A DNA stretch of 64,000 bases from the NCBI RefSeq assembly GCF_051020955.1, contig NW_027476096.1, positions 1,612,001-1,676,000 of the forward strand, written 5' to 3'. Below, one piece after another: positions 45,476 to 55,366 of the stretch. Each line of letters opens with the position of its first letter. Position 1 is the first letter of the stretch. Position numbers and translations under genes: made by a program. The DNA comes from Megalopta genalis (Eukaryota; Arthropoda; Insecta; Hymenoptera; Halictidae). The notes under the pieces are model-generated. The model made no database searches. It was not told the DNA's origin and saw only the letters and a list, made by a program, of their open reading frames with translations.

Positions 45476-46087
45476 GGTTGGTAATTTAAAAGAAATTAAT
45501 AAAATCCCTTCAATCAATATACATAATACAAATTATCCTATAAACCACCATTTTTATAATGACGAATTCAAATTAATATGATTAAAATACCTTTAATTTA
45601 ATATAATTTAAATAAAATATTAATTAATATACCAATCAAATAAAAATACCTTTTATAATGAATTATATAATTTTAATTATCCACTAATTAAAATTTCAAT
45701 TAAAAATACACCTCCACTCATACAAAATCTTAATTTCATCCTCTTTTACCCCTAACTACATATATTTGTATATATATTAAATATTTATTTTTATATATTT
45801 TCTTAAAATTAAATATATTTATTATTAATTATTAATTTATAATTAAATATATATATTATAAATATATAAATAAAGATATAATAAGAATATATTTAATTAT
45901 ATCTCTATAATTTATTATAATATATATTTATATCTATATATATTTATTAAAATATTTTAATAATTAACTATAATTAAATAATTATATATAATATATTATT
46001 ATATTATATAAATTATTACGTGTGTATAAAATTAAAAATAATAAATATATATATATTATTGATATATTATATTATTATATTATACTA
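45476..46087. other. Extremely AT-rich insertion in env
   Basis: About 610 bp with very few G/C bases between well-behaved coding DNA on both sides. Many ATATTTA/TAATTA words, no stable frame, no clear target duplication. It could be an AT-rich piece of mitochondrial DNA or an expanded repeat; not decided. Confidence 0.6.
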
Positions 46088-46534
46088 GCACAGGGGGTAT
46101 CAGCGGAATTCAAAACCAGAAACCTGAAGCCGCGATACTGGACGGACGACGAGACTACGCCTTACTGATTGACATCGCCAACGTCGCAATCGCATTGACA
46201 CGAGGACACCTCGTCTACCATCTTTCCATACCCATCATGGAGAAACCGACCTTTCAACTGCAACACCTCATTCCCATTTCACAACGAATCGGAAAACACC
46301 ACATGGTGATCATTCCTGAATCGGAATGGAACGCAATAGATGAAATTAAGCGTAGCTACATACAAGTCGACCAATAATGGATCAACACTTGTAAGAAACA
46401 CGCAACGTCCGATATTGTAAACACACACAATCCACTTACCTCATCAACACCATCGACACGTGCGACAGTAGACTAATTAGAGAAAAGACATGAACGACAA
46501 AATTTGCACCAACAGTTTATTCAAAATTCATATT

Positions 46535-46797
46535 GTTACGGCGACTTGTCCAAATCAAGTCACTGTAATGTGAAACTGCCCTGTTGTGAACAACTCCTTA
46601 AAGAATAATAGAAGATAGGGGTTGCCACGCAAGAGTGTTACCAACGGACAATCGAAGAGTCGAGATCGGACCGTCGAACGATCAACATCCTACTTCTGAA
46701 AGATGTGAATTGTATTTGTATCGAATTGTGTTATAGTTAATATTCTTTATTGTAAATAAAATGCCGCGACGCGAGAGAAATGGTGTAATTCGCAACA
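46535..46797. mobile_element. Possible solo LTR in env
   Basis: TGTTACGGCGACTTG...GTAATTCGCAACA, about 263 bp, with a TTTATTGTAAATAAAATG poly-A-like region near its right end, interrupting the env reading frame. Flanks ATAT and ATGT agree only partly, so the assignment is tentative. Confidence 0.4.
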
Positions 46798-47498
46798 ATG
46801 TCATAGCAATAATCGCGATAAAAGACGGTTACATCCTCATACCAGAATACAAGCTCACAATACATGCCATATAGGATAAAGGAACCACACGCCTCGAGAT
46901 ACAACGACCAACCATACTCCGCTCTACAGAAGCCTGCTCACTCTTAGGTGATCAGTTCACACACCGTTTAGCCAAAACTTACAAAATCGAACAAGCAATA
47001 GTTTATAGATCGAACATTACGTTACCGTTTTCGTCAGCCGACATACAGTTAATCCCCGACAAAATACCTACACTTCACGGCACACTAAACATTGACACAT
47101 ACAGAATGCTCAGTACTAATCTAGACCAGATTGAACAGAATATCGAACAAGTCAAACGAAATCACAAGCATAAAAATTGGATTGAAGTCGCAACAGAATC
47201 GGCAAACTATCTAGGCTACACAGCAATCACGTTAGGGATACTCTACATTTTTTACCATTGCGGACTTTTTTCACTATTAGGCAAACTCGTTCCAAAAAAT
47301 ATCTGTATCAAAATCTTTCGCCCCAAAATCACTCACCGCGTAAATGTAAAACCTCAGGTATTTTATAATGCAAACGCGCCCACCCAAGAGCTGCTAGACG
47401 CACCACCAAGATATGAATTACCCTTAGATCCTAAAGAAAAGGTTCCTGTAGTTATAAATTAACACCTTGCAGGAGCAAGCTGGGTCTAGGACGGGGGG

Positions 47499-47746
47499 TG
47501 TAACGATGATCCTTCCTCCCCCACTCTTAATCTCTAAAAGAGATAAGACACAGGTATAAATAGGCCATTCATTACGCGTGCGACCAGTGACATTCTTATG
47601 ATTGACCCGGAACATCGATCACAGTGGAAAAGTTCCCACTCTAAATGTATCAATTTTATAAAACTGTTGTAAAATAAACATACGCTGGAAAGTCATAGCT
47701 TTCCAGCTCTTTTTGAAAAGCGAAGTCATTCAAATCCTGCGTAACA
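47499..47746 (+). repeat. 3' LTR
   Basis: Same length as the 5' LTR with a handful of substitutions (for example ATGATCC for ATGACCC at the start, GGAAAGTC for GAAAAGCC near the end). Confidence 0.92.
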
Positions 47747-47857
47747 ACGCGTAACGAGGCCACCCCCCCCCCATACCCACCGGCGCACGCCTCGGCTGGA
47801 CCCCCCCCCCGCGGTTTGACTTACCCCTCGTGCACCGTGACTTAGAACGTTACTATA
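47747..47857 (-). repeat. Polinton right terminal repeat (remnant)
   Basis: On the minus strand it reads like the left terminus: GTTCTAAGTCACGGTGCACGAGGGGTAAGTC..., then G-rich GGGTATGGGG units and GTGGCC. C runs on the plus strand at 47763-47772 and 47801-47811. It is completed after the palindrome by ACCTACT ending at 49792. Confidence 0.75.
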
Positions 47858-49781
47858 CAGGGTGTCCCACAATTATTTTAACAGCCGAAAATGAGGGGTA
47901 GCTGAGGTCATTTGAAGTAACTTTTTCCTTTGCGAAAATGCAATCCGCGGCTTCGTTTGCAAGTTATTAACGAAAAACACTGACCAATGAGACGAATTGG
48001 CGCGAACCATATGGTTATCGATCGGCCGAGCGGCATGTGCGTTTACCGCTGAGTTTGACAGTTGAAGGAGGGTCTGTGTGCGGCGTCCGAATCAATGAAC
48101 AAGTCACGGAGCATGAACTTTTGATATTTTTTTTTACCACGTGACAGTGATAATTTCAAGAAAAACGCTATTCATCCTTATTTCAGAATGTCTGAAGAAT
48201 GTTTACTAAATTCTCGGTCCCGAAATAATATGTAGTTTAACCGTGACAACCGTTTTAATTTTCTCACGTGTACCGTATGAAATTTGTATGCGATATGTAC
48301 AGTGAAGATTAACAATAAGCAACCCAGTCGAAGTACATAAATGATATTTGAATTTAAATAATTCCGTGTCCGAACAGAATTCAACGAACGATGCGCAAAG
48401 CTAATTTAATAAATAATAATCGCGTTAAAGGACATAAGGGATATGTTTGTTAGAGAAATATGAAGAATATTATCAATAAGAAACTCATCCATTTAGTTGT
48501 AAATCCACTTCATGCACGGAAATGTGTGCAGGAGGATAGTGCATGGACCTCGTACAATGTATGATGAACTGCACAGCTGATCTCTATCCGACAGCGACGA
48601 ACAGAAGGATATCTCCGGGCAAGCAATTTCAACGTTTACTTTCACTGCATTATCACTAAACACTGATCACTTATCAATAATATTTATGAACCAACTTTCC
48701 TGGGTTAATATGTATGGCCCTGAAAAGAGCCGATTGTTTTATGCGACGCGTTCGAAGTTCATATCGTTAAGAAAACATACCGCGTTGACGGGATGAACTG
48801 CGGAAGACTAGCACGATGGCTGACAATGTTCGCGTTCGATGGGAAACAGTTGAAATTCGCTCGTAGGAAAACGAAACAATGTCGGCCATCGTGCCAGTCT
48901 TCTGCAGTTCGTCTCGACAACGTGGTACATACGTGTCGTTAACAGTGAGAACTTCGAACGCGTCGCATAAAAATATCTGCTCTTTTCAGAGCTATACATA
49001 TTAACAAAGGGAAGTTCATCCATAAATATTATTGATAAGTGATCAGTGTTTAGTGATAATGCAGTGAAAGTAAACGTTGAAATTGCCTGTCCGGAGACAT
49101 CCTTCTGTTCGTTGCCGTCGGATACATGAAGTGGATTTTACAACTAAATGGGTGAGTTTCTTATTGATAATATTCTTCATATTTCTCTAACAAACATATC
49201 CCTTATGTCCTTTAACGCGATTATTATTTATTAAATTAGCTTTGCGCATCGTTCGTTGAATTCTGTTCGGACACGGAATTATTTAAATTCAAATATCATT
49301 TATGTACTTCGACTGGGTTGCTTATTGTTAATCTTCACTGTACATATCGCATACAAATTTCATACGGTACACGTGAGAAAATTAAAACGGTTGTCACGGT
49401 TAAACTACATATTATTTCGGGACCGAAAATTTAGTAAACATTCTTCAGACATTCTGAAATAAGGATGAATAGCGTTTTTCTTGAAATTATCACTGTCACG
49501 TGGTAAAAAAAATATCAAAAGTTCATGCTCCGTGACTTGTTCATTGATTCGGACGCCGCACACAGTCCCTCCTTCAACTGTCAAACTCAGCGGTAAACGC
49601 ACGTGCCGCTCGGCCGATCGATAACCATATGGTTCGCGCCAATTCGTCTCATTGGCCAGTGTTTTTCGTTAATAACTCGCAAACGAAGCCGCGGATTGCA
49701 TTTTCGCAAAGGAAAAAGTTACTTCAAATGATCTCAGCTACCCCTCATTTTCGGCTGTTAAAATAATTGTGGGACACCCTG
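47858..49781. mobile_element. Large palindromic element, 1.9 kb, in the Polinton terminus
   Basis: Same ends as 39003-41008 and flanked by TATA (47854-47857, 49782-49785). Arms of about 960 bp carry the same 68-codon frame (48178-48384 minus; 49256-49462 plus, one difference). One arm lacks about 60 bp near 49128. No transposase. Confidence 0.92.
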
Positions 49782-49792
49782 TATAACCTACT

Positions 49793-50252
49793 GTCGCGCG
49801 AGATATTTATTAATAATTAGGAAAATAGAGAGAGAGAGAGAGAGAGAGAGAGTCAGGAATCTCCGAGCTGGCCGACAAAGGTAATATACTGGCGACCGTC
49901 ATACTTCTTCCGCAACGCGAAATCCCCGAGGAAATCTTCCGGGCGCGATGGAAACGACACAAAACTTCTTCAAACGTTCCCCGCGTGGGAACGGACGGTA
50001 GCGGATGGCGAGTCGCACTCCAACGCCCGCAAAAGCCCGAGCTATTCGGGCTAATTAACTAATTCCTTTCTCACGCCTACGTCTGAGACATCTCGCAAAA
50101 ATCAACGAAGGCTTATCAAATGTGATTTGTCCTCTCTCTCCCTGTTCTGCGGACTTGCTCTTTCCCTCGCGGTTTGCGGTTCGTCAGACTGAGCACCCTT
50201 GATATCTCTACTAATTACTACTAATTGCTCGTTCACCGCGGTAGCTCGCTTG
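49793..50252. other. No gene recognised; (GA)n at 49827-49852
   Basis: After the Polinton terminus. A short coding-like stretch at 49860-50055 (+) reads ILATVILLPQREIPEEIF..., unrecognised. Confidence 0.35.
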
Positions 50253-50372
50253 AGTAGGTATAGTAGTAACGTTCTAAGCCATGGTGCTCGAGGGGTAAGT
50301 CGAACCGCGGAGCAAGAGGGGGCAATCCAGCCGCGGCGAACGCTGGTGGGTATGGAGGGGGAAGTGTGGCCT
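50253..50372 (+). repeat. Polinton terminal-repeat fragment
   Basis: AGTAGGTATAGTAGTAACGTTCTAAGCC... up to GGAGGGGGAAGTGTGGCC, then unrelated DNA. Third terminus of this family, preceded by a different flank (GCTCGCTTG). Confidence 0.8.
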
Positions 50373-51064
50373 ACTTTCTTAATAATCAATATAATCTTAC
50401 AAAAACTATATCGTGTGTTGGGTCTTATTTTAATCAGAATAAGCTCACGATTTTATTGAAAAAAATCCCATTAAGAAACAATAAAAAATGAAGAAGTTAC
50501 ACATTGCGTTATTATCTATCCTTCATTTGCTGTTCTTTTCTACGTTCGGTAAAGATAAAATCGAACTCAGAATCTTGATCTAAGGCACTTCAGTCTCGAG
50601 GTCATCGGTTCTGCCTGGCATCATGCTCGCACGTCTAATTTGAATAGCTTAACACGTAGATGTGTCACGAGCCTAATATTCGTTATACCCCACTTCCATG
50701 CGGGAAATAAACTGTCGAGCCCCCTTGGCGCCCTGTGTGGGCCTGGATGTCAAAGATGTCAAAGAGACACTAAAAAGTCTCTCAAAAATGACATCGTCCA
50801 AATCGACCGCAGCATAAACTCAAATAGTAAGATGAGACACTGTAACAAGATACGCATCGTGACAAGTTTTAAAGAATTAATTATCTCGATCCAAAATATC
50901 CATCACTCAGTATAAAAATTAAAACATTTATTATCCGAAAAATGCGATGGAAGAAAGGGAAACTTGAGAAAGGAGAATTACAATGCATCGACTACATTTG
51001 CCTTACAACAGATACAAAATAATAATAATAAACACGGACAGTTTCTTATCAATTACAATTAACT
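50373..51064. other. No gene recognised
   Basis: Mixed-composition DNA; a 91-codon frame at 50640-50915 shows no motif. Confidence 0.3.
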
Positions 51065-51325
51065 TTATAAATAAAAATTTTGAATTGAAGTTGTACGCAA
51101 TAGAAGCTTATAAACGTCTAGGGAAACTGTATCAAACGCACGTCCTGGCGTGTCAGTTGGAGTCATAGGTAATCTTGTCTTCACTCGTATTAGTTTGTTT
51201 CTTTGACAATCCAGGCAACTGTTCACGAACTTCGTAGCATTTACCTTTAGCGTAGGCCAGTAATACTTTTCCCGAATATTTTTGTATGTTTTAGAGGTAC
51301 CTTTGTGTCCTGCGTACACAGACAC
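51065..51325 (-). pseudogene. LTR-element integrase fragment (zinc-binding region)
   Basis: Minus strand: GHKGTSKTYKNIREKYYWP ... CLDCQRNK, the H-H-C-C zinc domain of retroviral-type integrases, then TPTDTPGRAFDTVSLDV, reaching the first catalytic Asp. It stops there. Almost the same sequence lies in the opposite orientation at 52705-53004. Confidence 0.8.
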
Positions 51326-51600
51326 CGTTTCTAAATGGAAAATACAAGATCAGTTATTGCAGTTCAATCATTACCCGCTCATATATCGCGTATGGTACGT
51401 ACGTTGAATTTCATTGTTAAAAAGGTTTTAAATCGATAAATGTTACGATGTTAACATTTTGTATAATTTGTAACACCGGGGTTCGGATCGGTGGGGAGAT
51501 TACATAAATTCCGTGGCGCTTATCTCAAAATAACAAAAATCAATATACATATTTCTTTTTCTGGATAATCCATGCAAACTAGCAAACTAACCTATAATTA
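51326..51600. other. No gene recognised
   Basis: Contains TTTGTAACACCGGGGTTCGG near 51468, perhaps an LTR edge. Nothing firm. Confidence 0.25.
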
Positions 51601-52145
51601 CAAGGTGTCCCAAAAATGTCTCGTAATACGGAAATGGGGGATAACTGAGGTCATTTGAAGTAACTTTTTTCTTAGCGAAAATTCAATCTGCGGCTTTGTT
51701 TACGAGTTATTAACGAAAAACACTGACCAATGAGAGACGAGAGCGTGAATTACAACATGGTCGATCGATCGAGTACAACGTGCTTCAATCGTGGAGCGTG
51801 ACAGAAGAAGGGAGGCTCCGTGCTGCGTTCGAATCAATGAACAAGTCATGGAGCGTGAACTTCCAAATTATGTTTACTACATGACAGTGATAATTTTATG
51901 AAAAACGCTATTCATCCTTATTTCAGAATGTCTGAAGAATATTTACTAATTTTTCGAACTCGAAATAATAAGTAATTTAACCGTGGCAGCTGTTTTCATT
52001 TTCTGATGTGCATGGCACCTCATGTGTACCATGTGAAATTTATAAGCGAGGTGTACAGTGAAGATTAACAAAGCACGTAAATGATATTTTAATTTAAATA
52101 ATTCCGTGTCTGAACAGAATTCAACGAACAATTCGCAAAGCTAAT
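51601..52145. mobile_element. Single arm of a CAGGGTGTCCC-family palindrome
   Basis: CAAGGTGTCCCAAAAATGTCTCG..., then AACGAAAAACACTGACCAATGAGAG, GAAGAATATTTACTAATTTTTCG and CGAACAATTCGCAAAGCTAATT, the family order, as a lone arm without an inverted partner. Confidence 0.75.
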
Positions 52146-52286
52146 TAATTTTAAAATTAAGCTAAAAATATTATCATTAAGGTTTTAAAAAATACGGAAT
52201 TGAGGATGAAGACTGGCACGAGGAATATATATATATGAGGATGAAACGAAAACTAAGGGTAATGAAAGTAGTTTTTTTTTAATTTT

Positions 52287-52331
52287 ATAGTGGCTATAAG
52301 AAATCAGAAAAAAAGTTTGTCGAACAGTGTA
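52287..52331. mobile_element. Remnant end of the CACTGTCCGAC foldback family
   Basis: ATAGTGGCTATAAGAAATCAG...GTTTGTCGAACAGTG matches the right end at 4100-4139 and 25190-25245. Confidence 0.65.
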
Positions 52332-52369
52332 ATCGAAGCGAAATACGCGCGCAGACGGTGACAGTTGCT

Positions 52370-52690
52370 ATTCCGATACCCAAGAGTAATCTTCCGAAGG
52401 TATGAAACGGTACCAGAGGGTCCTCCCAGATCGAATATCGCCACGGTCTGGCCGTCGACCATGAAAATGAATTTCGAGCGATAAAATTCGCGGGTAAAGA
52501 AATTCCGAGCCGCTCTATCCGGCCGATACTAAATTCGCAATGATATGGAACAGATCTGTAACAAAGAAATAATAATTCATAATAAAAAATAATAACTAAT
52601 AATAATAAGAAGTTACTAAACAAAAAGTGTATGTATAGTATGTATAGTACCTCCAGATATTCATCTGTTCCGGCGAATTCCAACTCCCAG
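52370..52690 (-). pseudogene. Unidentified spliced gene fragment
   Basis: Minus strand. Segment 52690-52651 encodes LEFAGTDEYLE or, in another frame, WNSPEQMNIW, before a GTACTA donor. Segment 52555-52370 follows a TTTGTTACAG acceptor and reads SVPYHCEFSIG, and in a shifted frame RNFFTREFYRSKFIFMVDGQ then TVAIFDLGGPSGTVSY. The mix of frames means a decayed gene with at least one indel. Protein-like composition; family not recognised. Confidence 0.4.
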
Positions 52691-52704
52691 CAAAGGACCG
52701 TCGC

Positions 52705-53170
52705 ATGACCGTCCTATCAGAAAATCTCGTGTCTGTGTACGCAGAACACAAAGGTACCTATATAACGTACAAAAAGGTTCGGGAAAAGTATTACTGGCCT
52801 ACGCTAAATGTAAATGTTACGAAGTTCGTGAACAGTTGCCTGGATTGTCAACGAAACAAACTAATACGAGTGAAGACAAAATTGCCTATGACTCGAACTG
52901 ACACGCCAGGACGTGCGTTTGATACAGTTTCCCTAGACGTTGTCGACTCTCTTTCCCCCACCACCGAAAGGTTCGAATATATCCTGACTATGCAGGTTTG
53001 CTAACAAAGTGTTCAATAGCGGCACCCCTCCGCACTACCGGAACGATCGAAACGACAAACGCACTCGTAGAAAATCTCATTTCCAAATTCAGTCCAAAAG
53101 CCATACTCATCGATCAAGAAATTAATTTCACTAGTTCATTTATGAAAACCATTGTCAAACGATCCCAATT
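52705..53170 (+). pseudogene. LTR-element integrase fragment
   Basis: EHKGTYITYKKVREKYYWP, CLDCQRNK and PGRAFDTVSLDVVDSL, then after a shift PLRTTGTIETTNALVENL and LIDQEINFTSS, i.e. zinc domain plus the first part of the catalytic core. Near-identical to 51065-51325 in inverse orientation. Confidence 0.8.
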
Positions 53171-53211
53171 AAAATGATACCAAACACGACATGCTTTAGA
53201 CAATACTTATT

Positions 53212-53430
53212 AGTAGGTATAGTAATAACGGTCTAAGCCATGGTGCTCGAGGGGTAAGTCGAACCGCGGGGCAAGAGGGAGGAATCCAGCCGTGGCGAGC
53301 GCTGGTGGATATGGAGGGGGAAGTGTGGCCTTGAGCGCAGGTGGGTCTGGGGGCGGAAGTGCTGCCGCGAGCGCCGGTGGGTATGGAGGGGGAATGGCCG
53401 CGGCGAGCTCCGTGATGGGGGGAAGGGAGT
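53212..53430 (+). repeat. Polinton terminal repeat with Gly-rich 36-bp units
   Basis: Near-identical to 27585-27800; the three GGTGGRTATGGAGGG-type units give an open frame of SAGGYGGG repeats. Preceded by a different flank (ACTTATT). Confidence 0.85.
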
Positions 53431-53676
53431 GTCTCGCGGTTTCGCATTTCGTAGGCGTTATCGATAGTCGCTTACCTTCCGGTCTTCTTATCTTATTGAA
53501 TTTAATTATGCAGCGTTTTTTATCGCGCTTGCATTTTTACATTGTAGGAGATGTTTTGGAGTGAGAGAGAGAGGGGGGTAGACGCATCGGTTTCTCTCTG
53601 TCGCTCGATCCGCTATGAACGAAGCGCAAATTTTGGAGTGAGAGAGAGAGAGGGGTAGACGCGTCGCAACGGTTTT

Positions 53677-53680
<4 letters not shown>

Positions 53681-53714
<34 letters not shown>
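53681..53714. repeat. (TC)n microsatellite
   Basis: TCTCTCTC run inside the subterminal repeat. A (GA)n run follows at 53879-53914 and ends in a G run. Confidence 0.95.
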
Positions 53715-53718
<4 letters not shown>

Positions 53719-53876
53719 GCAACATTTTGTAACGAGTCTGGACACGTTTTTTCTACAGCGGTCTTCTCGTCTTATTGAAATTTAATTATGCGGCGTTTTC
53801 TTATCGCGCTGAAACGCCGTCGCGAATTTTGTGGTTTACACACACACGGGGAGTCTCGCGGTTTCGCATTTCGTTT

Positions 53877-53922
<46 letters not shown>

Positions 53923-54000
53923 TACACGCGTCGCACCGGTTTCTCTCTCTTCCACAGCATTTTTAACGAGTAGGGACACGTTTCCTAATTAAAATTTAAT

Positions 54001-54050
54001 TCCGAACTCGTGGACACTTCCGTGAATATCTTGATTGATTTTCGAAACGA
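54001..54050 (+). pseudogene. Fused remnant of the penton gene
   Basis: TCCGAACTCGTGG + ACACTTCCGTGAATATC + TTGATTGATTTTCGAAACGAA correspond to separate parts of 37063-37329 in the same order, with the sequence between them deleted. It shows this locus once held a Polinton virion block. Confidence 0.75.
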
Positions 54051-54205
54051 ATTTTCTAACGAGTTTGGATACGTTTTTTCTACAGGTTGAAATAATTTTT
54101 ACTTTATTAACGGTCTCGGTGGCAAGCTGCTTGTATTATCAGTTCGGTTTTTCCAACAGGCAAGATTATAGCGGTTGAGCTAATTTTTCTTAATTAGGTA
54201 CTCGA

Positions 54206-54669
54206 TTAACAATGATCGGGTCGAAGAAAAGAGAGAGAAATATTTTTCTTGTCGTCGTCGTCATCGTTGACGTCTCCACCCTCGTTGTCGTCATCATTGG
54301 CGTCTCCACCTTCGTTGTCGTCGTTGGTGGACAATAGAGACATTGCGCGCTAAACATAAATGAAAAATATTAAAATAAATTTTCTATTTCAAAAAAAAAA
54401 TAACAAAAAAAGTGTTACCTTCCATGGCGCACACCTCATTGAGGGCACAGTGGTCCAATCACATCGTTAGCGTTTCTTTTCTCTTTCTAAAATGAAAAAT
54501 AATAGTAAAAAAAAAATAAAAAAAAAAATAAAAAGAATTTTACCTTCCAGGTACCACATCCGAAAGATGCGTACCTCGCTGAAGGCACAGTGGTACTGCT
54601 GCATCCTCTGCTTCGAAGTTGAACTAGCCGTCCAACAATGAAGTCTACATGGCACGTCATATGACCCAT
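54206..54669 (-). pseudogene. Repeated TVPS exons and acidic repeat exon
   Basis: Minus strand. 54669-54546 reads TTVPSARYASFGCGTWK before a GTAAAA donor; about 54470-54423 reads TTVPSMRCAPWK before a GTAACA donor. Then a TTTATGTTTAG acceptor leads in phase 0 to 54349-54206: RAMSLLSTNDDNEGGD, a second DDDNEGGD, DDDDDKK and a stop. The same exon type precedes the BIR exon at 41560-41697. An acidic protein tail of unknown role. Confidence 0.5.
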
Positions 54670-55366
54670 ATTTCGGGTCCGCGGTTAAAGTCTCAAATTT
54701 TGGGCAACCAAAAATTTCTACATTTATGCTTCAAACGCCTTTAGCACTAAAGGGAACGTAAGCGAATCGGAGAGCGTGTTTAAGGCTACTCTTAATACAG
54801 TTTATTGAATTGCTATCGATGAGCGCGGGCGCGACTAGCGTGGTGTCGTAGGACTAGCGACTTAGGGCAGACTGAGCTTTTGGAGTTGCGCGTTTGTCTC
54901 TTTTATACTGGAAGGGAAGAAAGGAATAGATGGACTTTCGTAGGAAAAGAGAAAGTTGGGAAAGTCCCGTGCGGGTCGAGGTGTCCAGATGTGAGGAGAA
55001 TTGCTTTATTAGGGGTGCGTGATTTTTAGGGAATTTTGAGGATTAGGAACGGTACTTGTTTTATTGCTAGCGGCCGCGCTCAGGTAGAGGGATGCGACGC
55101 CACACGCCAATTTCGCTTAATATGTCTTTTTCTATATGCCCCCCCCCCTTATATGTGATTACGGGATCCTTCTAGCCGCGAATAAAAATTTTAATTATAA
55201 GACCGATGTCTTTTTGCTGATAATTTATTTTTCTCGAAAAATTTTTACAGGAGATCCCGTGTATAAAATTCGTGACATACCACGCAGACTTTTTATCTGC
55301 TTTGCACAAATCTGTGTAGCAGACGCCTAGTTCAAATTCGTAGAGACTTGCTTGGCCGGTACGCAT
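54670..55366 (-). pseudogene. Unknown conserved protein, second copy, split by a solo LTR
   Basis: Minus strand from ATG 55366: MRTGQASLYEFELGVCYTDL, KSAWYVTNFIHGI, QKDIGLIIKIF, in-frame stop near 55175, then HIEKDIL in another frame, the LTR 54740-55103, and after it CRLHCWTASST towards the QQYHCAFSEV region. It supplies the N-terminus missing from the copy at 41955-42364. Family not recognised. Confidence 0.55.
54740..55103 (-). mobile_element. Solo LTR, 364 bp
   Basis: Flanked by the 5-bp duplication ACGCC (54735-54739, 55104-55108) and absent from the homologous locus at 42140. On the minus strand it starts (T)GTGGCGTCGCATCC and has TATAAAAGAG (about 54896-54905) and CAATAAACTG (about 54797-54806). 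The same start GTGGCGTCGCATC occurs at 61317. Confidence 0.8.

Larger units (their letters stand above)
44638..47462 (+). pseudogene. env: Integrase tail and envelope-like gene of the LTR element, interrupted
   Basis: 44638-44753 reads KGPYRIEAFHAENSNVTIEV to NIRPYY, the usual C-terminus of Gypsy integrases. It is followed by an envelope-like frame (44766-45122) with FVEQLGQTRVYHGTWRH and a KCKNCKEIGEL coiled segment, continuing in other frames at 45154-45475, 46088-46530 and 46800-47462. The last part has one hydrophobic anchor (LGYTAITLGILYIFYHCGLF, about 47208-47267) and a cytoplasmic tail with PPRYELP. The family is the baculovirus-F/errantivirus type of fusion protein. Two insertions (45476-46087, 46535-46797), several stops and shifts break it. 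Confidence 0.68.
42365..47746 (+). mobile_element. LTR retrotransposon with env, pol-deleted (5.4 kb)
   Basis: Two 248-bp LTRs (42365-42612 and 47499-47746, TGTAACGATGA...GCGTAACA) bracket a gag fragment, an integrase tail and an envelope-like gene with a membrane anchor. A G-rich polypurine tract (TCTAGGACGGGGGG) precedes the 3' LTR. Most of gag, protease, reverse transcriptase and integrase are absent, replaced by a 1.15-kb inverted-repeat element. No clear target duplication: GCGGA on the left against ACGCG on the right, and the right flank is Polinton terminal repeat, so the flank was rearranged. It resembles errantiviruses (Gypsy/Metaviridae). Confidence 0.85.
27585..49792. mobile_element. 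Polinton/Maverick element with nested insertions (22 kb)
   Basis: The left end AGTAGGTATAGTAGTAA at 27585 and the inverted right end (…CGTTACTATA | ACCTACT at 49786-49792, split by a palindrome) bracket DNA polymerase B, integrase, cysteine protease, penton and major capsid genes, the Polinton hallmark set. 5'-AG termini agree with Polintons. A 6-bp target duplication is not evident (CAAGCG versus GTCGCG). Inside sit a LINE (29533-31297), a 250-bp repeat (31448-31697), palindromes (39003-41008, 47858-49781) and an LTR element (42365-47746). Subtracting these leaves about 11 kb, short for the family. No FtsK/HerA-type ATPase was found. The right half of the boundary rests mainly on the terminus match. 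Confidence 0.75.

Noticed and set aside
53537..53966. Arg/Glu- or Ser/Leu-rich frames around GA/TC runs
   Set aside because: Simple translation of microsatellites.
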